Source: Dehalococcoidia bacterium
Lineage (GTDB): Bacteria > Chloroflexota > Dehalococcoidia > GIF9 > AB-539-J10
DNA: 61,676 nt
Direction: 5' to 3'
Assembly: GCA_003562475.1 (NCBI GenBank)
Contig: PWUU01000042.1
Span: 1 to 61,676, forward strand
Position numbers and translations under genes: made by a program. The notes below the pieces were generated by a model. That model was not told the DNA's origin. It saw only the letters and a list, made by a program, of their open reading frames with translations, and did not search any database. Positions within the stretch are counted from its first letter, which is position 1, and every line of letters begins with the position of its first letter. Of this stretch, positions 51,851-59,708 are shown one piece after another.

Positions 51851-52399
51851 TTACCCGTCGGTCAAGTGCTCGACATTCGCGCCGAATGGCGCATTCGCCA
51901 CGTCATCGCGCTCCGCAAGTATCAGCTCCGCTGCGATGCCCGCTGCATCGGTAATTATCTCCCGACAATTGAGCGCATGCTCGCGACACAGCCAATCGTT
52001 CTGCCACTTCTCCGTCAACTCACGACAGAGCGTCGCACCATACTTGTCGGCGATCCGGTTCGGAAGCTGGTTGAAAATGCGGTATATGCCGGGGCGGCCG
52101 TAGAACTGCTCCTTCGATTTCGCTGCTACCTCACGCCCTTCGCCTTCAGGAAGCGACCTGCGGCCATGTACGGCGCTCACCGCGAGTGCCGCTCCAGTCA
52201 CTGCGCCACACGTGTCGCCATACAGGCCCACTCCCCCGCCAAATCCCGTGGCCAGCCGAACCAGATCCGGCGATAGACCAAGCTCGAGCTCGCCCAGCAG
52301 CGCTTCGAATACCGCTTCCGAGCAATTGTAGCCAAGCGAAAAGTTTCGCCGCGCCCGCTGCCGGACCCGTTCAACAATCTCGTCGCGAACCATGGACAC
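51851..52399 (-). CDS. C_GCAxxG_C_C family redox-associated protein
   Basis: A 182-residue protein of the C_GCAxxG_C_C family: NCSEAVFEAL, GFGGGVGLYGDTCGAVTGAALAV and two later Cys (TLCREL, LCREHALNCREI). The conserved Cys residues probably bind a metal or cluster; these proteins are common in anaerobes. The usual GCA reads TCG-A here (DTCGAVTG fits the motif with the Cys one step away). ATG at 52399 or the Met at 52393. It is divergent from mtnA. Function unknown. Confidence 0.85.
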   Translation of the reverse strand: MSMVRDEIVERVRQRARRNFSLGYNCSEAVFEALLGELELGLSPDLVRLATGFGGGVGLYGDTCGAVTGAALAVSAVHGRRSLPEGEGREVAAKSKEQFYGRPGIYRIFNQLPNRIADKYGATLCRELTEKWQNDWLCREHALNCREIITDAAGIAAELILAERDDVANAPFGANVEHLTDG

Positions 52400-52453
52400 C
52401 TCTTCCTGCCCGTTCCGAAGTATAATAGGTCACACGGAGCCGGAGTTCAAACT

Positions 52454-53494
52454 ATGACGTATTCAGTCGAGTGGCGCGGTGATCATGTGCGACTGCTGGA
52501 CCAGCGGCTGTTGCCGTACGACGAGCACTATCTCGAGCTTACCTCCAGCAACCAAGTAGCAGATGCCATCCGCAATATGACCGTTCGCGGCGCCCCCGCC
52601 ATTGGCGTGGCCGCCGCCTACGGGGTCGTGCTCGCTGCCCTGAAAGCCGCCCCCGACAGAAGAGTAGATGCCTCCAGAGACGCCATCGCGGCGCTTGGCC
52701 GCACAAGGCCAACTGCGGTGAACCTGTTCGCCGCGCTTGACCGCATGCGACGCGTGCTCGATTCGGCCCGGTCGGCGGAAAGACTTGTCGAGTCTCTCGC
52801 GCAGACGGCGGTCAGTATCCACCAGGAGGAGATCGATGCCTCAGCCAGCATCAGCCGGCTCGGCGCCTCCCTCATTCCCGAGAAAGCGACGGTCCTCACG
52901 CACTGCAACGCAGGAACGATCGCAACTGCTGCACACGGGACTGCCCTCGGCGTGATTGTCGAGGCCCATCGTCAGGGCAAGCTCGAACGGGCCATCACCA
53001 CCGAGACCCGTCCCCTGCTCCAGGGAGCCAGGCTCACTGCCTGGGAACTGGTCCGGGCCGGGGTGCCCACCACGCTCATCACCGACTCAATGGTCGGGCA
53101 CCTCATGCGGACCACCAGAATCGACTGCGTACTGGTAGGCGCCGACCGAATAGCAGCGAACGGCGATGTGGCCAACAAGATCGGCACCTACACCATTGCG
53201 GTCCTGGCGAGAACCCACCATGTGCCCTTCTACGTTGCTGCACCTGGCAGTTCCGTGGATCTGTCACTCCGCAGCGGCAGCGAGATAGAGATAGAGCAGA
53301 GGGATTCCACAGAGGTCGCCACGTTCGCTGGTCGACCTGTAGCCGCAGATGGTGTCGACTTCTGGAATCCTGCGTTTGACGTCACCCCACGCCGCCTCAT
53401 CACCGCGATAGTGACGGAGCGCGGTATACTTATGGCACCTTCAAAGAATGGCTTGAGAATGATCGTCGGATGCCCCGGCGAAAGGAGGAAGTGA
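52454..53494 (+). CDS. mtnA: S-methyl-5-thioribose-1-phosphate isomerase
   Basis: A 346-residue methionine-salvage enzyme converting methylthioribose-1-phosphate to methylthioribulose-1-phosphate. Conserved features are RGAPAIG (45-51), THCNAGT with catalytic Cys151, VGADRIAANGD with catalytic Asp231, and a PFYVAAPGSSVD substrate loop. Length fits the family. Some anaerobes also use this fold for 5-deoxyribose disposal. It is followed after one base by the FmdB-type zinc ribbon gene. Confidence 0.95.
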   Translation: MTYSVEWRGDHVRLLDQRLLPYDEHYLELTSSNQVADAIRNMTVRGAPAIGVAAAYGVVLAALKAAPDRRVDASRDAIAALGRTRPTAVNLFAALDRMRRVLDSARSAERLVESLAQTAVSIHQEEIDASASISRLGASLIPEKATVLTHCNAGTIATAAHGTALGVIVEAHRQGKLERAITTETRPLLQGARLTAWELVRAGVPTTLITDSMVGHLMRTTRIDCVLVGADRIAANGDVANKIGTYTIAVLARTHHVPFYVAAPGSSVDLSLRSGSEIEIEQRDSTEVATFAGRPVAADGVDFWNPAFDVTPRRLITAIVTERGILMAPSKNGLRMIVGCPGERRK

Positions 53495-53495
53495 A

Positions 53496-53690
53496 TTGGC
53501 GATATACGAGTACTACTGTTCAAAATGTAAGAGCGTATTCCAGGTGCAGCGCCCGATGACGGAGTCTGACAAGCCGGCATCGTGTCCGGGATGTGGCGCA
53601 GAGTCGGAGCGATTGGTATCCAATTTCGCCTCCAAGATTGACTACAACCTGCAGGTGCCCGCCAAAGAGCCGTTCAGGAAACTGGACTAA
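53496..53690 (+). CDS. FmdB-type zinc ribbon protein
   Basis: A 64-residue protein whose N-terminal half is a CxxC...CxxC zinc ribbon (Cys8, Cys11, Cys30, Cys33) starting MAIYEYYC, the FmdB/RPS regulatory pattern. The remaining tail is polar. The start is TTG one base after mtnA. FmdB family members are proposed regulators, but their function is unproven. It precedes the coiled-coil protein gene by 16 bases in the same operon. Confidence 0.9.
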   Translation: MAIYEYYCSKCKSVFQVQRPMTESDKPASCPGCGAESERLVSNFASKIDYNLQVPAKEPFRKLD

Positions 53691-53706
53691 GCGACGGAGG
53701 AATGCC

Positions 53707-54294
53707 ATGGATCTCTCACCAAGAGCCCGGGAACGCCTGGAAAAGATAGGAGCCCTCTCCGACGCGGAGCAAGAGCATATTCGCAGAGAGAGAGAGATCG
53801 AGGCACTGCTGGCGCCGTATTTCACCGGCAATCTGACCACGGAGGAGCTGTGGCAGCAGCTCAAGTCGCTCTCCGGGACTCACGGATCCGCCATAGTGAA
53901 ACAGGCACAGGAGCACATCGCAGACACGGTACGTCTACAGATGAGCGAGGAGGACTTCGAGGCGAGGAGGAACACCCTGCTGGCACTGGAGACGCTCAAG
54001 GAATCCGGCAGGTATTCGGCGATCGAGAGTCTGCTTGGCTCCATCGTCTCCCTGCGGCAACGCTACAACGAGGTCAAGCAACAGGCCCTCGACCAGGCAC
54101 GGGCGCAGATGGAGGCACAGGTGCGTGCCGCGGCGGAACAGGCCCGGCGCCAGGGCATGATGGTCGATACTGCAAGCGCTATTGAGGCCAACATCGTGAA
54201 CAGCCCCGAGTGGCGCGACTTCATTTCGCGCCACGATGCCACGGCGCAGAAGACCCTGGACGACTATATTGCGCGTTTGAAAGCGATGCTGTAG
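53707..54294 (+). CDS. Helical coiled-coil protein, uncharacterised
   Basis: A 195-residue, almost wholly alpha-helical and highly charged protein; residues about 115-165 (RYNEVKQQALDQARAQ and following) form a probable coiled coil. No membrane segment, signal peptide or catalytic motif. GGAGG lies six bases before the ATG at 53707. It is the third gene of the mtnA operon, followed by a strong hairpin. Function unknown. Confidence 0.75.
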   Translation: MDLSPRARERLEKIGALSDAEQEHIRREREIEALLAPYFTGNLTTEELWQQLKSLSGTHGSAIVKQAQEHIADTVRLQMSEEDFEARRNTLLALETLKESGRYSAIESLLGSIVSLRQRYNEVKQQALDQARAQMEAQVRAAAEQARRQGMMVDTASAIEANIVNSPEWRDFISRHDATAQKTLDDYIARLKAML

Positions 54295-54298
54295 GCAA

Positions 54299-54322
54299 AC
54301 GGGCGCGCGTGTGCGCGCCCGT
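54299..54322 (+). terminator. Hairpin terminator of the mtnA operon
   Basis: ACGGGCGCGC (54299-54308) pairs perfectly with GCGCGCCCGT (54313-54322) around GTGT, five bases after the stop codon of the coiled-coil gene. No clear T-run. The following 54323-54636 has no gene I can support. Confidence 0.65.
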
Positions 54323-54636
54323 CCGGGCGCTGCAGTAAGCCGCCTCAGAGCACAGGACGGGCGACGCGCAGGCAGCGGGCCGCATCGGCACCTCGCCTGC
54401 CCGGCCAAGACGTGACACGTGTCTTACCCTGGGGCCAGGCACATTTCGCTCAACCAACCTGCATCGAAGCGCCCTCTGTCGGCCAGATCGATCGCCGCAT
54501 GTTTGTTCCTGATCGCAGCACAGTCTGTAGCTGAACGTCTCCTGCGCCGGCAAATGCCGCAGGCCACTATCGTTTCCGCGCCCGTCGCGTACGCTGCCAC
54601 ACGATCCGTTCGATTGTGACGGTCGTATCGACCCAT

Positions 54637-54777
54637 ATGGCCTTGACGCCCCTATTGACTAATCTGTTCATGATGAGTAGTATGGTCATAATGGTCGTTA
54701 TGGTCCTGCTGGCCATTCAGGCTGTGTCGCCCATGACGACCGATGAGCCTGCGAACGAGGAGGAAGTCGATGCTTAA
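54637..54777 (+). CDS. Hydrophobic microprotein ahead of the antitoxin
   Basis: A 46-residue reading frame: one Met/Val-rich membrane helix (MSSMVIMVVMVLLAIQAV) followed by an acidic tail (DEPANEEEVDA). Its stop overlaps the antitoxin start by eight bases, and the antitoxin ribosome site GAGGAGG lies within its codons, so translation is coupled. The start could be the ATG at 54637 or at 54670; no strong ribosome site precedes either. The amphipathic design recalls type I toxins or membrane anchors, but the link is only positional. Confidence 0.45.
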   Translation: MALTPLLTNLFMMSSMVIMVVMVLLAIQAVSPMTTDEPANEEEVDA

Positions 54778-55033
54778 GAAGATCTCGGCGCAGAAGGCCC
54801 GGCAGAACTTCGGGGAGTTGATGGACGAAGTGCGACTGCGGGGCGACAGGTACATCGTCAACCGGGGAGAGAAGCCACTCGTGGCCGTCATCCCGGTGGA
54901 GGAGTACCTCGCCTGGGAACAGGCACGCGAGCGACTGTACAGCCGGATAGTGGAGTTGCGCGAGCGCAACCGCATGGAGGATGCCGCGCAACTTGAAGGC
55001 GAAATCCGGCAGGCGGTCGTAGCCGTGGGCTGA
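54770..55033 (+). CDS. Phd/YefM-type antitoxin
   Basis: An 87-residue antitoxin: ISAQKARQNFGELMDEV is the Phd/YefM N-terminal DNA-binding/dimer signature, followed by IVNRGEKPLVAVIPVEEYLAW; the C-terminal 35 residues form a charged helix for toxin binding. GAGGAGG precedes the ATG. It is encoded 22 bases before a PIN-like gene, the usual toxin partner order. Confidence 0.85.
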   Translation: MLKKISAQKARQNFGELMDEVRLRGDRYIVNRGEKPLVAVIPVEEYLAWEQARERLYSRIVELRERNRMEDAAQLEGEIRQAVVAVG

Positions 55034-55055
55034 GGTCCCCCGTATCTCGCACAAT

Positions 55056-55481
55056 ATGTGGAGAGTGGTACTCGATTACGTCGTACTCACGAGTGCGCTG
55101 CTCAATCCGCACGGAGCTCCGGCGCGGTTACTCGATTTTGCCCTGCAGAAGCGGGTGCGCCTATTTGCTACACAGCGAATGATGTCGATCGAGGGCAGGG
55201 CATTGCGAAGCAAGGCGCTGCGGCAATGGCACGGCATGACCGACCGGGAACTGGCACGATTCATCGCCGACCTGCCGGTACTGTTCTGCCTGGTTCCGGA
55301 GACCGGCACACTGCGGGACAAGCGCAGCCTGGAGTCCGAGCTGCTCTCCTGTGCCGAGCGGAGCCACGCCGACTTCCTTGTGATCTCCGGGGCGTCCACG
55401 CCGGCGGCTACGGAGCAGGGTGGTACACAGATAGTAACGGCCGACCAGCTCGTGAAGCTGGTCGGCCGCGGCGTCCTGTGA
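55056..55481 (+). CDS. PIN-domain toxin, probably catalytically degenerate
   Basis: A 141-residue protein aligned to the PIN family of putative toxins: VVLDYVVLTSALLNPHGAPARLLDFAL corresponds to the usual VLDTNVLVSALLxPxGAPAxLL start. The first Asp is present, but the following Thr-Asn is replaced. The Cys-Ala region (SELLSCAERSHADFLV) is kept, while the later S/T-G-D acidic position reads SGAS, so at least one metal-binding acid is missing. It likely evolved from an RNase toxin and may now only titrate the antitoxin. Confidence 0.75.
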   Translation: MWRVVLDYVVLTSALLNPHGAPARLLDFALQKRVRLFATQRMMSIEGRALRSKALRQWHGMTDRELARFIADLPVLFCLVPETGTLRDKRSLESELLSCAERSHADFLVISGASTPAATEQGGTQIVTADQLVKLVGRGVL

Positions 55482-55485
55482 GAAC

Positions 55486-56469
55486 CTAACGGCTAATACG
55501 GGTACCGCCACCCTTGATGAGCGTCTCAACCTCCTGCAACGTGCACCAGTTGATGTCGCCGGGTACCGAGTGCAGCAGCGCTGCGTACGCATTGCCATAG
55601 CGCAATCCCTTGTCGACATCCCCAAAGATGCAGCCGTACAGAAATCCCGAGGCGAACGAATCGCCCGCCCCCACGCGGTCGATTATCTCCACCTCGTAGG
55701 TCGTATCGTCGTACACCTTTCCGTCCGCGTACACAATGGCAGTCCACTGGTTGCGCAGCACACTGAGATCGGTCCGGATGGTGATACAGACAGCCTCGAA
55801 GTTAAACTGCTCGGCGAGCTTCTTCGCCACCTCCTGGTAGCTCTCACCGGTTATCTTCAGGACCTTGGCGGTGTCTTCCTCGGTGGAGATGAGGACGTCC
55901 ACGTATTCCATCAGCGGCACCATGCACTTGTGCGCCTCATCCTCGGACCAGAGCCTCGCCCGGTAGTTCAGGTCGCAGGCCACCCTGCAGCCCATCTGCC
56001 TGGACGTTCTCAGCGCCTCGAGCGTCGCATCGGCAGCCGACTTGCTGAGGGCGGGCGTGATGCCCGTGGTATAGAACCACTTCACATCCTTGAGTATCGA
56101 CTCCCAGTCGAAGTCGCCCGGCTTTACCTTGCTCATCGCAGAGTGTGCCCTGTCGTAGACCACCCTGCTCGGCCGAGGGCTAGCCCCAAACTCCACAAAA
56201 TAGACGCCCACACGGTCTTCCTTCGTCCAGAGGATGTGCGACGTGTCGACGCCCTGTTCGCGCGCCTTGTTACGAATGTAGTGTCCCAGCGAGTTATCGG
56301 TCAGTCTTGAGACCCACGCACTCCTGAGTCCAAGCCTGCTCACATTGCAGGCCACGCTCATCTCAGCCCCACCGGCATTCAGATCGAACGAGTATGCGTG
56401 CTCCAGCCTGCGATAGTCCGGCGGCGAAAGCCGCAGCATGGTCTCACCAAACGTGACAACATCGTACAT
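55486..56469 (-). CDS. kdgK: 2-dehydro-3-deoxygluconokinase (PfkB family)
   Basis: A 327-residue PfkB kinase closest in wording to KDG kinases: VTFGETMLRLSPPDYRRLEHA, NAGGAEMSVACNVSRLG, DLNYRARLW and DRVGAGDSFASG (catalytic Asp270). It phosphorylates 2-keto-3-deoxygluconate to KDPG. The ATG at 56469 is chosen because AAGGAGG then has eight-base spacing; the GTG at 56478 lies in that ribosome site. It follows the aldolase gene by 27 bases on the same strand. Confidence 0.9.
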   Translation of the reverse strand: MYDVVTFGETMLRLSPPDYRRLEHAYSFDLNAGGAEMSVACNVSRLGLRSAWVSRLTDNSLGHYIRNKAREQGVDTSHILWTKEDRVGVYFVEFGASPRPSRVVYDRAHSAMSKVKPGDFDWESILKDVKWFYTTGITPALSKSAADATLEALRTSRQMGCRVACDLNYRARLWSEDEAHKCMVPLMEYVDVLISTEEDTAKVLKITGESYQEVAKKLAEQFNFEAVCITIRTDLSVLRNQWTAIVYADGKVYDDTTYEVEIIDRVGAGDSFASGFLYGCIFGDVDKGLRYGNAYAALLHSVPGDINWCTLQEVETLIKGGGTRISR

Positions 56470-56496
56470 GTCTGACACCTCCTTCTCCCTGGCTCT

Positions 56497-57147
56497 CTAG
56501 GATTTTCGGCCCATCTTGACTGCTTCGATGAACTGACCCGCCCTCTCGATGATGGCATCGAAATTCTTCTCGGCCAGTGCCTTCTTATCTACCAGTGCTG
56601 TAGCAACCGACACGCACGCTGCACCGGCGCGGATGAACTCTGGCGTGTTCTCCAGGTTGACGCCTCCCGTCGGAGTCAGCCGTACCTGAGGCAGCGGCCC
56701 CTTGATGTCCCTGAGGTACTGGGGACCGACCACACCAGCGGGAAATACCTTGACGATGTCGGCCCCGGCATCCCAGGCGGCCAGGATCTCGGTTGGGGTG
56801 AACGTGCCGGGTACGACGAGCTTTCCATACCGGTGGGCCATCTTGATGACGTCGATATTCAGGGTCGGGGTGACGATGAAATCGGCGCCGTTCAATATGA
56901 CGATGCGTGCCGTCTCGGGATCAAGCACCGTACCTGCACCCAGCAGCACATCGCTCTTAGCCTGCTCCCTGAATTCCTTGATAGCGTCGACCGCGCCCGG
57001 AACCGTCATGGTGACCTCAATGGCCTTCACGCCGCCGCGCGCAACCGCGCCACACACGTCAAGGGCATCGCTGGCGCTCGATACACGGACTATCGCGATA
57101 ACGCCCGTGTCCAGTATCAGTTGCAGGTCATCCATCATGCTGTCCAT
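56497..57147 (-). CDS. eda: KDPG/KHG aldolase family protein
   Basis: A 216-residue class I aldolase: IEVTMTVPGA, GAGTVLD (Thr73), and DIVKVFPAG with Schiff-base Lys133 (same position as in E. coli Eda), then TPTGGV. The Arg usually found in EVTLRT is replaced by Thr (EVTMTV), so specificity may differ from classical KDPG aldolase. Start at 57147 after GAGGAGG. With KdgK it splits phosphorylated ketodeoxysugar acids to pyruvate and a triose phosphate. Confidence 0.88.
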   Translation of the reverse strand: MDSMMDDLQLILDTGVIAIVRVSSASDALDVCGAVARGGVKAIEVTMTVPGAVDAIKEFREQAKSDVLLGAGTVLDPETARIVILNGADFIVTPTLNIDVIKMAHRYGKLVVPGTFTPTEILAAWDAGADIVKVFPAGVVGPQYLRDIKGPLPQVRLTPTGGVNLENTPEFIRAGAACVSVATALVDKKALAEKNFDAIIERAGQFIEAVKMGRKS

Positions 57148-57229
57148 AGCTACCTCCTCGAACTCAATCACTCCAGCCAATCATGCCGTCCGGCATCATA
57201 CACCTTGCCGACCGCACCTGGCAGATTGC

Positions 57230-57631
57230 CTACCCCCGGGCGCCTCGCGCCTGCGCCAGTTTCTCCTCAAAGTCTTTACGCGCCGGGCTGAATATCTCAA
57301 GTATCCTGCAGGTTCCCTCGCCGGTTATACCGGCGTGCGGCACATCTCCCGGGATTCGAACGACGTCGCCCGCGCTCAGCGGGTACCGCCTGCCCTCAAT
57401 GACGATGTCGAACCGGCCTTCCAGCACAACGATCATCTGCTCCTGCGGATGGCTGTGAGGCACGCCTGCGAAATTCGGCACTATATCGGGGAAGCTCAGC
57501 GTGAGATTCTCTCCGGGCACGATGCGAGAGACGACCCCGGGCATCAACGGCGCTACGGGCACGTCGGCAAGCTTCACCACGCGACTGCGCAGCTCTTCCT
57601 CACTCGCTACTGGAATGGATTCCCTCATCAT
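57230..57631 (-). CDS. KdgF-like cupin (first copy)
   Basis: A 133-residue single-domain cupin with metal ligands in HSHPQEQ (His59, His61, Gln65) and PGDVPHAG (His99), and the C-terminal IFSPARKDFEEKL typical of KdgF, the enzyme that opens unsaturated uronates to ketodeoxyuronates in pectin and alginate degradation. GGAGG is placed before ATG-ATG at 57631/57628. It is part of the kdgK-eda cluster and a paralogue of the next gene. KdgF function is inferred from motif and neighbours. Confidence 0.8.
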   Translation of the reverse strand: MMRESIPVASEEELRSRVVKLADVPVAPLMPGVVSRIVPGENLTLSFPDIVPNFAGVPHSHPQEQMIVVLEGRFDIVIEGRRYPLSAGDVVRIPGDVPHAGITGEGTCRILEIFSPARKDFEEKLAQARGARG

Positions 57632-57712
57632 AGACCTCCGCTGGTGGGTTCATTTTGTCACCGGGGCGCTCCGGCCTTCAAGCTGGACCGCCACGGCCCG
57701 GGAATCTCTCGT

Positions 57713-58108
57713 TCATCGGGCGTCCATTGCCTGCTGGAGTTTTGCCTCAAAATCTTCGCGTGCAGGCGAGAACACCTCGATAAGCACACACTGCGTGTCG
57801 AACAGGCACACGCCGTGCTCGACGCCACCGGCGACAGGGAGTACATCGCCCGCCGTCAGCCGGTATTTCCTGCCAGCAAGAATCGCATCGAGCTCGCCCT
57901 GGAGTACTATGATCATCTCCTCGTGGGGATGGCTGTGGACCGGAAAGTGCACATGGGCATCGAGAGTGATGAAGCTGAGTGTCATGTTCTCTCCTGCCAC
58001 AATGTGTGTATGCGTACCGGGCCTGAGGTTGACCGCCGGGACGTCCTTGACGGTCACGATACGGTCTGCACGTTCTTCTGGGCTGGCAAGTGGGTACTCT
58101 GCACTCAT
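57713..58108 (-). CDS. KdgF-like cupin (second copy)
   Basis: A 131-residue cupin paralogous to the preceding one: HSHPHEE (His58, His60, Glu64), GGVEHGV (His98) and VFSPAREDFEAKL. The metal triad is complete with the more usual Glu. It is the first gene of the cluster on this strand. Two diverged copies suggest different uronate substrates or a tandem duplication. From 58109 to 58422 I see no supported gene beyond a doubtful 42-residue frame. Confidence 0.8.
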   Translation of the reverse strand: MSAEYPLASPEERADRIVTVKDVPAVNLRPGTHTHIVAGENMTLSFITLDAHVHFPVHSHPHEEMIIVLQGELDAILAGRKYRLTAGDVLPVAGGVEHGVCLFDTQCVLIEVFSPAREDFEAKLQQAMDAR

Positions 58109-58422
58109 GGTCGCTTCTGCATGCCCAACGGCCTGGCATCATACCGCGCGCGGCAATCATACCACAGGTGTGCAGTATGGTCGGGCTGATACGCGAACGG
58201 ATCGATGCATCGACGTGGCGAACGTTGCTTCCGCATTACAATGACCTGCCGCCTGCGCTGCGTGACGGATTGAAACACTCCGGCACAGCTCTGCCGGACC
58301 CCTAACTACCGCATAGCCGCACTACAGTCTCACTACCTGCCATCCCTGGCACCTGACAGGAGAACACGCAGGCAGTACCTGATCAGGCGCGGACTGCAAC
58401 GATTATTCTGATCGGGGCGTAA

Positions 58423-58755
58423 TCACTGGCTGTACTTCTCGGCGAGATCCCCTACCCCGGGGAGCTTGTACCAGACATTCTGGTACGCCCTGATCATCAA
58501 GAGTATCCAGAGTATCAGCCCTGCTATCCAGATGATGGGGATCAGAATCACATTCAGTATCGGGATAAGGCCCACTACGAAGGCAATAATACTCAGTCCA
58601 CCGAAGACGATGATCGACTGCATTGCGTGGAAGCGCACAAACTTGTTCTCCTTTTCAATGAGAAAGAACACGAGCCCGGTAATCCATCCGAGGACATAGC
58701 AGAGTAGCCCGGCGACGTTCTGTTCCATGCCCATCCCAGTCTTCTCTTCAGCCAT
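58423..58755 (-). CDS. DUF4870 family membrane protein
   Basis: A 110-residue protein with three membrane helices and the pattern LCYVLGWITGLVFFLIE, FVRFHAMQSI and a final amphipathic LPGVGDLAEKY, as in DUF4870/Tic20-like proteins. Function unknown; such proteins are common in Chloroflexota and archaea. The start is placed at the ATG 58755, after a short MYA extension. Confidence 0.85.
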   Translation of the reverse strand: MAEEKTGMGMEQNVAGLLCYVLGWITGLVFFLIEKENKFVRFHAMQSIIVFGGLSIIAFVVGLIPILNVILIPIIWIAGLILWILLMIRAYQNVWYKLPGVGDLAEKYSQ

Positions 58756-59277
58756 TGCGTACACCTCTCGTTCGAAGATTCGGGAACCAAAGTAACGTCT
58801 CAGGTTTCCAAAGTCAATGGAGGACAGGCAGCCCTAATCCGTGGATTCCCGGGTCAGTCGCCGGGAGGTCAGGCGTTTTGACGGCGTCGCAGTGCTGGGC
58901 ACGTGAGAAGAACGGGTGGAATGCACGGTTTTGTGCCGCAACCAGGCCGCGAGAAGCGTCTTGGCGATTCCCCCGCAGGGTATGAAGAGGGGAGGAGCCC
59001 GTAGTTCACTTGCCGCACCGTCGGGTGCGTGACGAGGTCGACCGGGTTAAGGCTCAGCCGCACGGGCCAAGGGCCAGTATTCTCTGGTATGCCAGCTGCA
59101 GTAGCTTCTTCCAAGCTATGGCCGCTACCTTGAGCAGCACCTGACCGGCGTGGCGTACCACCCAACCAATACCATATCAAGGTCTCCCGTACCGAAGGTC
59201 CAGTGCTACAAACGCTTGGCTAACCTTGGCCATGTGTTTATGGTCTAACCCTTGTGACCGTGACCACCACTGGGTTA

Positions 59278-59418
59278 TCACCGAGCCTCAGTCAATGCCT
59301 TGATGCTGGCCCAGTATTGATCGCCCCAGCCCATGTCAACGGCGATTTGAATCTTGCTGGCCTCGTCATTGATGACTTCTCGGGTGATTTGACGCTTGCT
59401 AACTTTGATCATTGACAT
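59278..59418 (-). CDS. Possible 46-residue protein
   Basis: A short frame encoding a charged N-terminus (MIKVSKRQITREVINDEASK) and a Trp-containing C-terminus (GWGDQYWASIKALTEAR). Composition is protein-like and unlike the surrounding noncoding DNA, but no ribosome site is evident and no family is recognised. It may be the remnant of a longer gene in this decayed region (58756-59708), which otherwise shows only fragments. Confidence 0.35.
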   Translation of the reverse strand: MSMIKVSKRQITREVINDEASKIQIAVDMGWGDQYWASIKALTEAR

Positions 59419-59708
59419 ACGTCCGATGCAGTAGCTCGTGTCCTGAATGTGCTAATAGTACATAGCTTGATATTAGCACTAAAAGGACAACCAATTACAC
59501 CATCAGGCAGATTGCCTGAGAGTATGCGTATGGGGGTTAGACGGGTTAGGGCGAATACGTGTGGGGGCCATCTTGGTCCGAAATACGCACCTGAGCCCAC
59601 TGCAATATGCTGAAACAGCCCGAAACAGTGTCTTATCTGTGGCCTGATCTGCTCCAGATTAACGGGGGTTCACGCCACATGCTTTGTAATAAGCGTGTCC
59701 ACGGCAGC

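Noticed and set aside
58177-58305. 42-residue frame beginning MVGLIRERID
   Set aside because: Protein-like composition but no ribosome site, no family and the position between two cupin and DUF4870 genes on the other strand gives no support.
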